Program-made: the position numbers and the translations under genes | Shown: positions 46,787-57,535 of the stretch, piece after piece | Numbering within the stretch: the stretch's first letter is position 1 | Layout: every line of letters starts with the position of its first letter | From: Dryomyza anilis | Lineage: Eukaryota > Arthropoda > Insecta > Diptera > Dryomyzidae | DNA: 64,000 nucleotides | Assembly: GCA_951804985.1 (NCBI GenBank) | Contig: OX638131.1 | Location: 84,284,638-84,348,637 of the forward strand | Direction: 5' to 3' | The notes under the pieces: model-generated | What the model saw: the letters and a program-made list of their open reading frames with translations, nothing else | Database searches by the model: none | Told to the model about the DNA's origin: nothing

Positions 46787-48040
46787 TTTATTTTATTTTA
46801 TTTTTCCCCGAATATTCCATTTTTTGCATTATATTGTATTATTTTTCTCCCTTTTTATATTAATATAGTTTGCCTTGCTTTGAATGTTAGCTAAAGGTCT
46901 TTAAATGAACCCGCAGGCCAGAGACAAATCCAAACAAAAAAAATACTATAGGGAAATAGGCCGAGTCCGTCGCGATTATTCGAACTTCATGCAGTAGGAA
47001 GTCAATTGAAAGCCCACAGGGGCCTTATCACATTTCGTTTACCACACGAACTGTGCGTCCAAATCTGTTTTTTTTTCGCGAAAGGCCTTCTAATATTTAC
47101 TAGAGGGGTGGTTTTATAAAATACAGAATAAGTAGCATAACAGAACTTTAAAGACTCGTCAATGTTTTGATGTTCAATACAAATGAAAAACAAAAAAAAA
47201 ACACATAATAATGATTAGTGCCGCTGGTTATATTTTTTATGTTTAAATCGTGATTTGAAGAATTTGTCGGAGGGATTTTTTTTAATGTTTAATATTTAAA
47301 CAATGATTTTGAGATTATGTTGTATAGTGGGAGAAAACATTAAACGTAAAATGTAGACTATAACTGTGGCTGCTATAGGTTTTTTTTTCACAGAATGGGA
47401 ATTCGAAAAAAAGTAGCTATAACGAGGGGTTTAGTTCATGTTCGTGACGATTATGGTAGGCGGTTCAATTGAAAGCCTGGACATAAAAGTATCCTATTGT
47501 TGTTGGTGTTTGGTAAAGAGCATGTTCAGTGGTGTTGGTTAGTTTTTTATTTTGTCTTCTTTTTCGTAATGATAAATTTCTCTATAATTGGCTATAATCT
47601 GTGTGCCATTTCGGCAGACAATTTCGGTCATGATTTTGGTCTCCTGGCTTCTATTTGAACTTTTTTTTTTTGGTCTTCTTTATTTTGTGTGTTATTGAAG
47701 TTAAATCGCATTCGACAATTATGGCAGCATTAAATTGGCAATCAAATGGTTGTCACTTTGAATTGGACACTAAATGCAGGATGATTGTTTTGTCGGTATC
47801 GCATTTGGAGTGGCGGGGAGAATTGGAAATGCAAGGATTTTTGACGATTTTTTGTTGCAAACTTTAATAGTGTGAGACATTATTTAAATTAGCCATAACA
47901 TAATTGAGTCAAATTTGTTATAAAAATTATATTAAAGAATTTGGAAATGGTCGAAGATTAAAATGATATAAATTAAAATTTAACAAACTACGGATTTAAA
48001 AGTTACGGAAAAAAAAGTGATTTATTTAGGAGTTGTCTCA
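46787..48040. other. Mixed DNA, no gene supported
   Basis: Moderately complex but non-coding by eye; T-runs and poly-A tracts alternate with unique sequence. No recognised repeat. Confidence 0.5.
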
Positions 48041-49164
48041 TTTCAGAGGTGTCGTATTAAAGAACCACGTCGTCTCCAAGGGGCACACTGACAGGTAACC
48101 GAAACAGGTCCTTGGGCGATTTACGAGACTTCGACGAATACATCCTTCAACTCCATCTGGTGACGGCCAGGTAGGCGTCTGTTACCTGTGATGCGGACTT
48201 TTCTTCCGACCGTGGAGTCTCTAAACACTTTTAGACATCTGAGCCTTGTGGGTCCGTCCAGAGGATCTTCAAACACTTCAACTAAAGGTATCGTAATATA
48301 CCTAAAATAAGTTAGCAAAAACAACAAGATACCGATTCTTCAGGAACACGGGTTGGGGTAATAATCCCAGCTTCTGGAGCAGTCGCTATGCAGCCTGGCG
48401 TATGACTTCCCATCTCGAAAAACCGACTCAGTTCAGGATTGAATTACTGACTCCTACCAGGGTTCGGTTAGGATTCGTGCCTCTTTCCACAACTCAAGGC
48501 GGTCATATTAAGAAAACCCGGATGGGAAAATGAGGATTGTCTTAAGCAATACTCAAAGGATTCCCCCTATCCTATCCAAGCCATTCACTTTGTTGATCGT
48601 CGCCAATATCTAAACTGTCAAACGCTGTTAGATTTTTCCACAAACATATCGAGCGATTGAAGAACAAATTTTCTTTGTAATGCATGGTCCGGTTGAGAGC
48701 CTAGTGAACTACGAAGGAATGGTCTTGGTTCGAATCCTCAGACCATATTTTTTCAGTGCTCAAGAAAAACAATAGAGGATCAAATATTTTCATTCCTAAT
48801 AAATATATCGCACATTGTTGTATTCGATCCAGGAGCTCTAAAAGGGGTTTTGGAGCCCCTTCCCAAATAATTGATTTGTATTTGATCTTATGCCGAATGT
48901 AGGAGGTGTTGTCAGTGCGTAAGTCAGCACGAGTTCATTATGTTTTACACTGTTTTATAAAATCGAGGCACTTTGCCGCTTTTTTTTGCATCGGAGGTCA
49001 CATTGAATTACCAAACATCAATAACTGCTGACTCCAAAATTCACCAGCGCTTATATTTATAGAAGGTAGGGTTTAATCCATGCGTTTGTAATATAACATA
49101 CTATATTGGATCTTGGTCGAATTAAAATCAACTCAATTAACATCGTTATTATGTTTGTCATTCT
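48041..49164. other. GC-richer debris, probably decayed retroelement sequence
   Basis: 48050-48560 has unusually high GC for this window (CACTGACAGGTAACCGAAAC, CTGGAGCAGTCGCTATGCAG, CCTACCAGGGTTCGGTTAGG). It has no long frame but the composition of an old non-LTR retrotransposon. The 68-codon minus-strand frame at 48121-48327 is not recognisable. The family is unproven. Confidence 0.35.
48685..48745 (+). tRNA. tRNA-like sequence, degenerate (probable pseudogene or SINE head)
   Basis: TGGTCCG at the start can pair with CAGACCA at the end (6 of 7 pairs). GAGAGCCTAGTGAACTA resembles an A box, and GGTTCGAATCC (48727-48737) is an exact B-box consensus. A TTTTTT run follows shortly after. At 61 nt it is too short for a normal tRNA and the T-stem pairs poorly, so a functional tRNA is unlikely. 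Confidence 0.3.
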
Positions 49165-49370
49165 TAATAACAATGATAGTGGGGCGCTCAGTCCTGAAGA
49201 TCTTAGACCGAGTTCACTCACCATTTGAGCTGTGCGTGTTATATTTGTATTCAATGTAGTGGGATTTACAGTATAATTCCAATCCGAACGGCGGTGTGAG
49301 AGATTTTCATCGGCAATGTTTTACTCTCGTAGGTTTGTCATTGACTGCGGAGAGGTTACGTCGCGACGTA
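49165..49370 (-). mobile_element. Retroposon tail, second copy of the 5547-5780 family
   Basis: Shares with the 5.6-kb insert the blocks CTCACCATTTGAGCTGTGCG, GTTATATTTGTA, CCGAACGGCGG, GTGAGAG and ACTCTCGTAGGTTTG, in the same order and orientation. The outer edges and any target duplication are not clear here. Confidence 0.7.
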
Positions 49371-49744
49371 CAAGTGTCACTTTTATCATTTACGAAAAAA
49401 AATATTTTAAAAAGATGAAGGTGTTCCAAAAAAATATTATTCATTTTTTATAATTTTTCATCAATTTTTACAACACAAATTTTATGCAACTTTGGCGATT
49501 TTATAAAAAAAAATGAAAACGTTATATTTTTAAACAGCGAACGGATAAATAATATTTGGAGTTTTTGCTACACAATAGTTTGTTTAGATTTTGAAAACCA
49601 TATATATCAAAAAGGGTATTTTTTCCAAAAATAAACCACTATTCAGGCAAATAAAGACTTGTGTTTTTATTCTGATTTTTGTTAATAACAATTTTTATTT
49701 TGAATAAAATTGAAAAAAAATGAAAAATTTTATTAATGGCTTTC
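49371..49744. other. AT-rich DNA flanking the BEL/Pao remnant
   Basis: Poly-A and poly-T tracts; no clear LTR recognised. Confidence 0.5.
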
Positions 49745-49757
49745 TATGTTTCAAATT

Positions 49758-50905
49758 CTAATTCCATTTCGGTCGATGTAGTAGTTGTGGTAAATATTCA
49801 ATAGCCCAACGTTTCCAAAGTCTATCTTTTAAATTTTGTGCGATCTTCCACTGTTTTCGAAGGCATATATTATTTTCCGGAGAGTGTGGAGTTTGCGTCG
49901 AATTTGGGCATCCAAGTAGGAAATGATTTCGAGTTAAGGGGTCTTCATCCTCCGATGCTATGGGAATTTCTGTTAGCGGCCGGGAATTTATGATATTTTC
50001 CGCTTCTATTAGTACACTTCTCAATGTTTCCAGTCTTGGAGCTACTTCCCTTTATGACTTTAGCAGCAATTGTTTTGCAATTCTGATGAGTCGTTCCCAG
50101 CAACCACCAGATGCTGGATTGGCGGGGCAATTAAATATTCATTCAATATTTTTATTCGTCGATTCATTTAAAATTCGATCAAAATCCAACAATTGTTCCG
50201 ACTTCATTAATACCTTCTGAGCCCCAATAAAGTTTCTTCCGGATTCTTATCGGCGTTCCTCGACGATTTACAAAATTTCGCAAGCAAATAAAAAATGCGT
50301 CCGTGGACAAATTTTCCGCTAACTCAATATGTGCTGCTCGTATCGTTAGGCAAGTGTAACCGCCCATCTTTTCTCTTTGTGACGCCCATTGGAAATGTTA
50401 AATGGTCCAAAAAGATCCACACCTGTATATGTGAATAGACGAACATATGGTGTTATTCGATCTAGAGGTAACTGTCCCATTAAAGGTGTTTTTGGTTCCG
50501 GTTTGTCTATTTTGCACACGAAACATTTGCGTTGAACTGTCTTTAAAAGAGATTTTGAACGAGGAATCCAAAATTTTTGGCGCATATCGTTGATTGTAAG
50601 TGCCCAGTTTTGGTGATTAGTTCCGAAACAATATGTTTTTGTGGCAACAGAATTGGGCGTCTGGCAGTAAAAGGCAAATTAACGGCTTCATCAAGACGTC
50701 CTTGGATACGCAATACACCATCTTCATCTAGATAGGGTACAAGTGAGTGAAGGAAACTCTTTTTTGATATAGGAAGCGAGTTCTGCAACTGACGTATGTC
50801 ATCAGGAAAAAATATATTTTTGACTATCCTGCAAATTTGTTTTTCAGCATTCATAACTTCGTCAACGGTTAGTACTTTAGATGACTGAAATGACGAAATG
50901 TACAA
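49758..50905 (-). pseudogene. BEL/Pao integrase region pseudogene
   Basis: Reads minus-strand. An upstream segment (50905-50543) carries EDGVLRIQGRLDEA and PFTARRPILLPQKH, the region just before the integrase zinc finger. A frameshift leads to MRQKFWIPRSKSLLKTVQ with the CFVC pair of the finger. YTGVDLFGPF holds the first catalytic Asp. The second Asp region after RRGTPIRIR is damaged (KKLYWGS in place of the usual SDNG). NPASGGCWERLIR holds the Glu. The tail has EAENIINSRPLTEI and the DEDPLTRNHFLLG block typical of BEL/Pao. At least three frame changes. Confidence 0.88.
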
Positions 50906-51954
50906 TTAGAGATGTCCTTGCTAGAGCTGTCACCAATTAGCATCACATGACGGGACTGGATATTACTGCTACTTTGAGAAGTTGAGGGGCCTAAGTTTGG
51001 CATAAGGGTTACAACTTTCGCTAACTCGCTAAGCCAAATGGAAAAATCTTTAACACTTGGAAACGGCTTGATCGTGACTGTAGTTTTCGCCCAATCGAAT
51101 TGTTTGTCCAAGGGCAATTTGGAAACCAGCTCGTCTAATAGCGATGAGTTTATGAGATGTTGCTCGCATTTTGCTGAAGTTAAAAATGCAACTACGTTTC
51201 TCACTCGTGTTGAAAATGGAATTATTTGATTTAGCTTTTGTTGAGTAATAGTGGGAAACATTAGCACTTTGTTGAGTTGTCACCGAACTTAAAGATCAGG
51301 TCTACCGAAACGAAACTCCAACTCCTCCAGAACCATTGGTACATCGTACGGGTAGATAAGTAGGGAGGCAACAGCTTCTTTTGCAGGTCCGACAAGGCAT
51401 TTATGCAGACGCATGAGGTTTTGTCCTTACGAATACTTAAATACATCTGTACTATCCTTAAAATTTGTAAGAAATAGAGGCCACTCTTCAGCGTTTCCTG
51501 AAAACGAAGGCAAATCGTACAGTTTATGTGTTCAGCTTTCCGTAACTGGAGAACCATCGTAAGGTAATGGCGAAACAGTGCGCAAATTTAAATTATTGCT
51601 CTGGGATGTAAGTGCGTTGATCGATATAGGTTGATATTCGGCACTGGATTCATTTGGCAATGAAGATGTTTCTTGACATAGACTGGGATGATCTGATGAA
51701 GTTTGCTGAGGCTGGATATCCATTCGAGTTCTCAAGTTCTCGATATCTTTGCGGCTTTCTGCAACAGATTTCATTAGAGCATTAATTCCAGACAGCAATG
51801 CAGCTAGTTGGTCAGAAACTTCCATATCCTGAGTGGAATGAACTTCAAAAGACGTGTCTAAATATTCCTCTTCGCTTTCTGCTCTCTGTGGTGCATCCTG
51901 GTTAGTTGATAGAGGATTACTCCTTAAATTGTAATTTTTCTTCATCTTACACAA
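50890..51954 (-). pseudogene. BEL/Pao gag pseudogene
   Basis: Starts at ATG 51954 (MCKMKKNYNLRSNPLS). The first 140 residues (51954-51532) form an acidic, Ser-rich leader with a short coiled-coil-like stretch (SVAESRKDIENLRTR). After a frameshift near 51530 the conserved gag body follows: LPSFSGNAEEWPLFLTNF, DSTDVFKYS, GQNLMRLHKCLVGPAKEAV and EELEFRFGRPDL. It is interrupted by in-frame stops at about 51435, 51290 and 51282. The frame then stays open from 51267 to 50869. WPLF...F..S and LRGPA-type words are characteristic of BEL/Pao gag. Confidence 0.85.
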
Positions 51955-51957
51955 GCG

Positions 51958-52084
51958 ATGTATCTGCAGGCAGCAGAATTTGCGATGTTCACTGAATGGC
52001 GAGATATTTTAAGGCGTGATTTTAAATAAAGTAATATCTAACAACCACTGTGCGTCGTATAGAAAATTGTTCTTTATGAAAACG
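51958..52084. other. Possible 5' leader or LTR of the BEL/Pao remnant
   Basis: Mixed-composition DNA upstream of gag. It could be leader or LTR sequence, but no partner copy is present on the other side to test it. Confidence 0.25.
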
Positions 52085-52089
52085 ATGTT

Positions 52090-52195
52090 GACAATAGCTG
52101 GAATCGAACCCGGAACTTTTTTGGCTCGTAGTCAAAAGAACCAGCGACTTTTTAGCTGATAGTCCAACGCACCAACCAATCGAACTATCTACACG
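52090..52195 (-). tRNA. tRNA-derived sequence with A and B boxes (SINE head or tRNA pseudogene)
   Basis: On the minus strand TAGTTCGATTGGTTGGTGCG then TTGGACT matches a tRNA D-arm/A-box region, and GGGTTCGATTCC (52090-52101) is an exact B box. They are about 80 nt apart, with an extra stretch between, longer than in a normal tRNA. A duplicated ...GACTACGAGCC/GACTATCAGC block explains the excess length. Confidence 0.5.
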
Positions 52196-52586
52196 ACATT
52201 CTTAGTACGTCTTTTACTCTCAATCTCCAAAGAGTTTGTTGAACGCAAACGTTTGACAAATGCTACTTCCATCTGCAAAGAAATGGATTGGGTTCTAAGT
52301 TAATGGCAGATGCTAAAATAGGGACGGTGATAGAACGGAACGCTGCGGAACTTCAGAATTAAGGGAATGTTGTACTGAGAAAATATCATCCATTGTTACT
52401 CGTATTGAATGATCCTGGAGATAACTCGATATACATCGAGTAAAAAAAATTATCAAGATCATACCCAATTAGTATTGACGGATTCATGCCACAGTCGAAC
52501 AAGGTCTTTTGAGATATCTAGAGCAACAACCTTAATCTCCACGAAAAGTTAAATACAATTATTCTAATTTTCAAAGGGGGCCGCTA

Positions 52587-52718
52587 CGACATTCTAGCTT
52601 TAAAATATTTTTCGACATTTTGTGATTCGGCCAAATATTGTTTCGGCGTTCTAAGGCTTTTATAATTTCGACATTTTAAGGTTTCGACATTTTTTTTCGA
52701 CATTTCGTACGGATCCCA
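52587..52718 (-). mobile_element. Solo end of the TGTCGAAA element family
   Basis: Minus-strand match to the left 130 bp of 36975-37888, from GGATCCGTACGAAATGTCGA through TGTCGAAACCTTAAAATGTC and GGCCAAATC to AGCTAGAATGTCG. Only one end is present, so it is truncated or a solo end. Confidence 0.85.
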
Positions 52719-52734
52719 GAAGAAGAGGTGTGAT

Positions 52735-52795
52735 AATTCGAATCAGTTATCTTTCGGCTCGAAGTCCAACGCACTATCCATACGAACGACGTTAC
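52735..52795 (-). tRNA. tRNA-Arg(TCG)-like fragment, pseudogene or SINE head
   Basis: Minus strand reads TTCGTATGGATAGTGCGTTG, GACTTCGAGCCGAAAG, then TGATTCGAATTATCAC. It resembles fly tRNA-Arg(TCG) as I remember it: D-arm ATGGATA, anticodon loop CTTCGA, TTCGA in the T loop. The B box is damaged and the acceptor stem is absent. A functional tRNA is unlikely. Confidence 0.4.
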
Positions 52796-54438
52796 ATGTT
52801 CCAAATTCCAGAAGAAATTATATTAAATGAACTTATTTTTATTAGAATTCAACACATTCAAATTTTGTGACAGGAATGTAATTGGATTTTTGTTGTGAAA
52901 TATTGTATAAATTTGTATAAATGAACTGCCTCTTTCTGTATTTCGAAACGAAAGACTATTATAATAGTTTCGAAATAACTTTAAATAAATTTGAAAGTTT
53001 TAAAAGTCAAGTAACATGAAATCAAATTTGTGGGACGAAATTTAAAGGCCAAATTTTTGTTTCAACGTTCGTTGCGAAATACAAAAATTAGCAAAATATT
53101 CAAGTGGTACAACATTGACACTTCAATAAATTCAATACTACGCCTCAAGCGAACTTTTTCACATGCACTCTCACTTACATGGTTATCTGTATCTTATTTT
53201 CTCTTTGGGGCAAAATCACATCGAGAATGTGTCGTCCGAGTGGCACATGTTGCAACAGAAACATTTCGAAATCAAAAGCATATTAAACGTTTCCAATCGA
53301 ATTTCATGCAATGCCGGTATAACTTCTACAACAATTCGGCAACCTTATGACTGAGTCAACCTCTAAACAAAAAAATAAAACAGCGCAGCTCCTACTATTT
53401 TTTTTTTGTATTTTTCAATGCAATATTCTGCTGGGCAGCTGCTGCCTGTATTGTCCTTCAAACATTTTATTATTTATTTTGTGCCTGAATTGTATTTCTT
53501 TTCACAGTTTTTGGCTTTATCTTCTTTTTTCCAATTTTATTGCAATTTCACTATCGACATTTTCTAATATTTCGCTGCTGGCGAAAAACATTTTTGACAA
53601 TATTCGAAAAATACGAAGCATACAAATAAAAATTAAGGATATTGTTACCTCTTCCCGTTGTTTGCAGTTCCGGTATAAATGTCTGCAACGTTTTCAGCTA
53701 GAATTTCAAATTGAAATTTGACAACTTGTGTTTGGTTGTAACAAAAAAATAAAATAAAAAATATAAAAAATTATACAAAACAGAGAAACAAATCCTGCAC
53801 ATTGTAAAATAAGTTGACAGGTGCAAATGTCACGCAGATCGCAATAGCAAAAAAGAAATCACAGAGTCTGTATCAAATCTGCTCCAATAATTCCGTAAAA
53901 CTAAAACGTTTTTCAAACTTATAAAATAATCAAAATTATATTTACGTTTGATTGTACCAGATATTAAGTCAGGAAAACAGCTATAAACAAATGTGTTAAA
54001 AAAAATTGCGTTTGAAATTCATAATTTCGAAAAATTAATTTTTCAAATAATAATATGAAGTAATATGAATATGAAGTAATATAGTATTATGAATATAGTA
54101 ATATGAATAATAGTAATATGTAGTAATATTTATAATTCATATCACTGTGCAGTAAATGTGCAACTTGTTTTTACATTTTCCGAATTGATAACGATTTTAG
54201 TGTAATATGGGATCGCTGATCTCAAATCTGAAGTCCGTTCATCACCTCTCAATTTTCAGCAAATATGAAAAATTGGTCTCTTCAAAGAGAGTACATAAAA
54301 TATATTTAAATTTCAGAAGATACAAATATTGTGTATTGAGTAGTTTTATTGTCGAAAACAGGCGTATTTTGTTTTTAATCAATGACCGTCGTCCCAACAC
54401 TTTTCTAAAATCCTCGTTTTTCCGAATTCCAGATTAGA
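52796..54438. other. Mixed DNA, no gene supported
   Basis: Contains open frames of 106 codons (53030-53350) and 124 codons (53347-53721) with no recognised domain; the second is T-rich and hydrophobic by composition. 54040-54140 has AATATGAATATGAAGTAATA simple repeats. Confidence 0.45.
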
Positions 54439-55020
54439 GAACGAATCGCTTCGAATGGGTCTTATGGTGAACGAGAACAAGACGAGTAACTGGTGTCACC
54501 GAACAAGTGTCCCTACGTCTTGGACAGTACGTCACTATTGATAACCAGAAATTCGAAGCCGTGAAAAACTTCGTCTACTTAGGTACCAACATAACTAAAA
54601 ACAACAACGTTAGTCTCCATATTAGCAAAAGAATAACTCTTGGCAACAAGTGCTACTTTGGGCTCAGTAGTCAAATGAGGAGAAGAGCCCTTTATCGATG
54701 GACAAAAATTACGCTCTATGAGTCACTAATCATGCCAGTCCTCCTCTATGGCGCTTTAGAGCGAGCATTAGGAGTTGTCTAGAGAAACATTCTTATTCTA
54801 TGGCTCGATATGCGTTGAAACGAGTATAGAATCAGGTGGAATAAGCAGTATGAGCTCTACGTTGACATCTGACATTGACATAGTCAGTCGCATTAAGATT
54901 CAGCGCCTACGCTGGGTTGGACATGTCGAGCGTATGGATAAAAGCGCTCCAACAAAAAAAAAGTGTTTAATTCTGTACAAAGTGGTGATCAACGTAGGAT
55001 AGGACGTCTAAATCTCTATT
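54439..55020 (+). pseudogene. Non-LTR retrotransposon reverse transcriptase C-terminal fragment
   Basis: Begins with SLRMGLMVNENKT (54441 onward), shifts frame near 54490, then reads QYVTIDNQKFEAVKNFVYLG, RITLGNKCYFGLSSQ, TKITLYESLIMPVLLYGA (54520-54760). After a deletion at about 54760 and another frameshift it ends with DIDIVSRIKIQRLRWVGHVE and RMDKSAPTKK (about 54875-54960). These are the classic end-of-RT words of insect LINEs. Everything upstream (endonuclease, RT palm) is missing, so it is a 5'-truncated, frame-broken remnant. Confidence 0.9.
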
Positions 55021-55390
55021 GAAGCGACCAAGTGCAAGACCACCTGACAAATCTTGAAGTGCAAAAATAGTGCCAGTGCGCGTGCTTTTTTCGTGCCACG
55101 CCCGAAAATTTGAGTTCGTGCGTGCAAATCTCCATGCGTGCTAGTTGACGTCGTGACCATGCGCGTATTAACGCGCATATTAAAGATTTTTTTTAGTTTC
55201 TACTCCAATTTAAAAACCCTTTACTTCAGCACCAAAAAATATAAAAAAATTCGTGGTATTTTAACAATGGACAAACACACTTTGGAATATCGGTGTCGGT
55301 TCCACACATTTTTTAATAACGGTTCCGAGTCCTATTATCTCCGTTCGCCGACAGCATCAGCTTCCGGAGAGATTCCGATTCAGAGAATTT
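55021..55390. other. Mixed DNA, partly repeat-derived
   Basis: Opens with GTGCGTGC-rich words (55070-55145), then GGTGTCGGTTCCACAC and GGTTCCGAGTCC, an inverted partial match to the GGAACC-type repeat that follows. Confidence 0.5.
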
Positions 55391-55393
55391 TTG

Positions 55394-56700
55394 AATTATT
55401 TATAATAAGGGGCCGTTAAAACCAGAACCGATTTAAAAAAAATGTGTCGAACCGGAATCGAAACCCATATATTTTTTTCTTGCTTGAAACCAGAACTGCG
55501 ATTTTTAAATCTTGGAACGAAAACCGACACCGATATTCCAAGGTTTTTATTCCCTCTCTGGGACCGTAAAGAACCGAAATTGTAATCGGGACCGTTTCGA
55601 CTTTTGTAACCGTTATCGGAACCGTCATTAAAAATTTATGAAACCGGAATCGGAACCCATTTTAAAAATCTTGGAACTGGGTTTTCAAGGGTTTTAGTCC
55701 ATTTGACACGATCAGATTCCGGAGAGATTCAGATTCTGGGAATAAAACAGCCCCAAAGTTAATTTTTGAATTATATATAATAAGGAGCCGTTAAAACCAG
55801 AACCGATTTAAAAAAAATGTGTGGAACCGGAATCGAAACCCATATATTTTTTTTCTTGCTTGAAACCAGAACCGCGATTTGTAAATCTTGGAACGAAAAC
55901 CGACACCGATATTCCAAGGGTTTTATTCCCTCTCTGGGACTGTAAAGAACCGAAATTGTAATCGGGACCGTTTCAATTTGTGTAACCGTAATCGGAACCG
56001 TCATTATACCCTACACTAAAAGTGAAAGGGTATATTCAGTTTGGTACGCCGTTTGTAACACCCAGAAGGAAGCATCTCCGGTAAGGAAAAGTATTTATAT
56101 TTTTGATCAGCATGACCTCCAGAGTTGATTTAACGATGTCCGTATGTCCGTCTGTCTGTCTGTCCGTCTGTCTGTTGAAATCCCTACAACTTAAAAAATT
56201 GAAGAGATAGATAAAGGAAACTGATAACTTAGATTACTTATATAATACCTACGCTGTATGTGCGAAAATCGGCTCATGGCGAGATATTCAAATATCTCAT
56301 ATAAAATTTACATATACAGATCAATTTTACTTTATACGCGCTTAGGTAAACTTTTTTGGTCAAATATATATTGACATTATGCTTAAATACATGAAATCGA
56401 AATTTGGTACACCTACCCATTTGTAAATATGGGTATCAAATGAATGTAAATTCTTCAGCGATTGAAAGTTTGTTGTTATTTTCAGGATTTGAGTGGTAAC
56501 AACATATATGTGTAGGGTATTTATAGTCAGCTTTGACCGACTATAATTTTGATAATCCCAACTATCATAATAACACCTACTTTAAAATTTCCCATGTGAT
56601 CTAACCTTCTCAACTGGTTAAAATTGTGTGGAACCGGAATCGGAACCCATTTTAATAATCTTGGAACTGGAACCGATATTCTAAAGGGTTTTAGTCCATA
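55394..56700 (-). repeat. GGAACCGGAATCGG-type tandem repeat, unit about 0.37 kb
   Basis: Two near-identical units, 55394-55629 and 55769-56004 (offset about 375 bp), share GGGCCGTTAAAACCAGAACC, TCTTGGAACGAAAACCGACA and AATCGGGACCGTTTC. The linking part (GAAACCGGAATCGGAACCCA, TTTTAGTCCAT) repeats at 55640 and 56634. The second unit is split by a DINE-like insertion. Open minus-strand frames of 70-77 codons simply read the repeat. Confidence 0.85.
56005..56618 (+). mobile_element. DINE/Helentron-like element, copy C
   Basis: Same family as copies A and B, starting TATACCCTACACTAAAAGTG and ending CTTCTCAACTGGT, about 613 bp. It is shorter through an internal deletion around 56280. Because it interrupts a tandem unit whose intact twin is at 55620-55640, the unoccupied site (GTCATTAAAAA) can be read directly: GTCAT, element, TAAAA. 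Confidence 0.85.
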
Positions 56701-57119
56701 TTTATAATATTATTTTTCAAGTTTTGCCTAGTTTTTCATGTGATTCCGTGCTTTTTCTTGTTTTTCGTGCATCTCGTGCGTGCCTATAAATATAGTCGTC
56801 GAGCTCGTACTCGTGCGTGTCACCTATCGGCATGCCCGTGCAGAAATGAGCGGCACGAAATAATTTCTGCGGCCGTAACCCATCATGCGATGTAATGGGA
56901 AAGTCCTATTACAAGTAAAGAAGTACTTTTTCTTGAAATGTGTATAAAAACTTTTGAATATCAAATTAAAAATAGATCTACTATAAATTTTTGTAATCCC
57001 TAAAATTCTGTGATTTACCGTTGATCGGGACGTATTTAGCTCAAATCCCGGGATTGCCATCTCTATTGCGTACCCTTTAAATTGAGGATCCAAGGTTTAC
57101 GAATGCTAAAAATATCTGC
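56701..57119. other. Mixed DNA, no gene supported
   Basis: GTGCGTG/CGTGC words at 56740-56840 recall those at 55070-55145, suggesting the two patches flank a once-continuous repeat. No coding frame recognised. Confidence 0.45.
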
Positions 57120-57535
57120 AAAATTGCTGTCTAGAAAGAATTACCTTTCATTAGAAAGTGTACCGAATTTCATTTAGCCGATGACCAAGTAACACCTATA
57201 ACTTTATGGTCAAATATACAAAAATAATTTGTGGTATACAAAAAAAAAACACAAAATTCGATATACCTACAAATAAGCAATAAATAAACTCAGTTCAAAT
57301 AAAAAGCAATTAAATAACGATTACCAGTTTGCAGTTATTTTCAGGATTCGTAAAGGCGGGTGACCTCTGAACAACTTTAAATGGCAACAGCCTTTAATTT
57401 GTGTTTGCTTTACACACTATTAATTACGTGAAGGGACCGAATATAAATTTCAAAATTCTTTAAGTTACACCTACTATTAAAATGTCCTACTTCCAAAATT
57501 ACACATATGACTTAACGTTTCATAAAGTTTTATTA
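57120..57535 (+). mobile_element. Decayed 3' part of a DINE-like element, copy E
   Basis: Retains AARTTCGATATACCTAC, TTTTCAGGATTCG, ATTTCAAAATT...ACACCTACTATTAAAATGTC and CACATATGACTTAACGTTTC, in the same order as in copy B. The 5' half, with TATACCC and the GTCT tract, is missing. Confidence 0.55.

Larger units (their letters stand above)
49745..51957 (-). mobile_element. BEL/Pao LTR-retrotransposon remnant, internally deleted
   Basis: Minus-strand gag followed directly by the integrase end of pol. Protease, reverse transcriptase and RNase H, which lie between gag and integrase in this family, are missing; the junction is near 50905. Multiple stops and frameshifts. No flanking long terminal repeats were recognised. 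A full BEL/Pao element is typically several kilobases longer. Confidence 0.85.
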
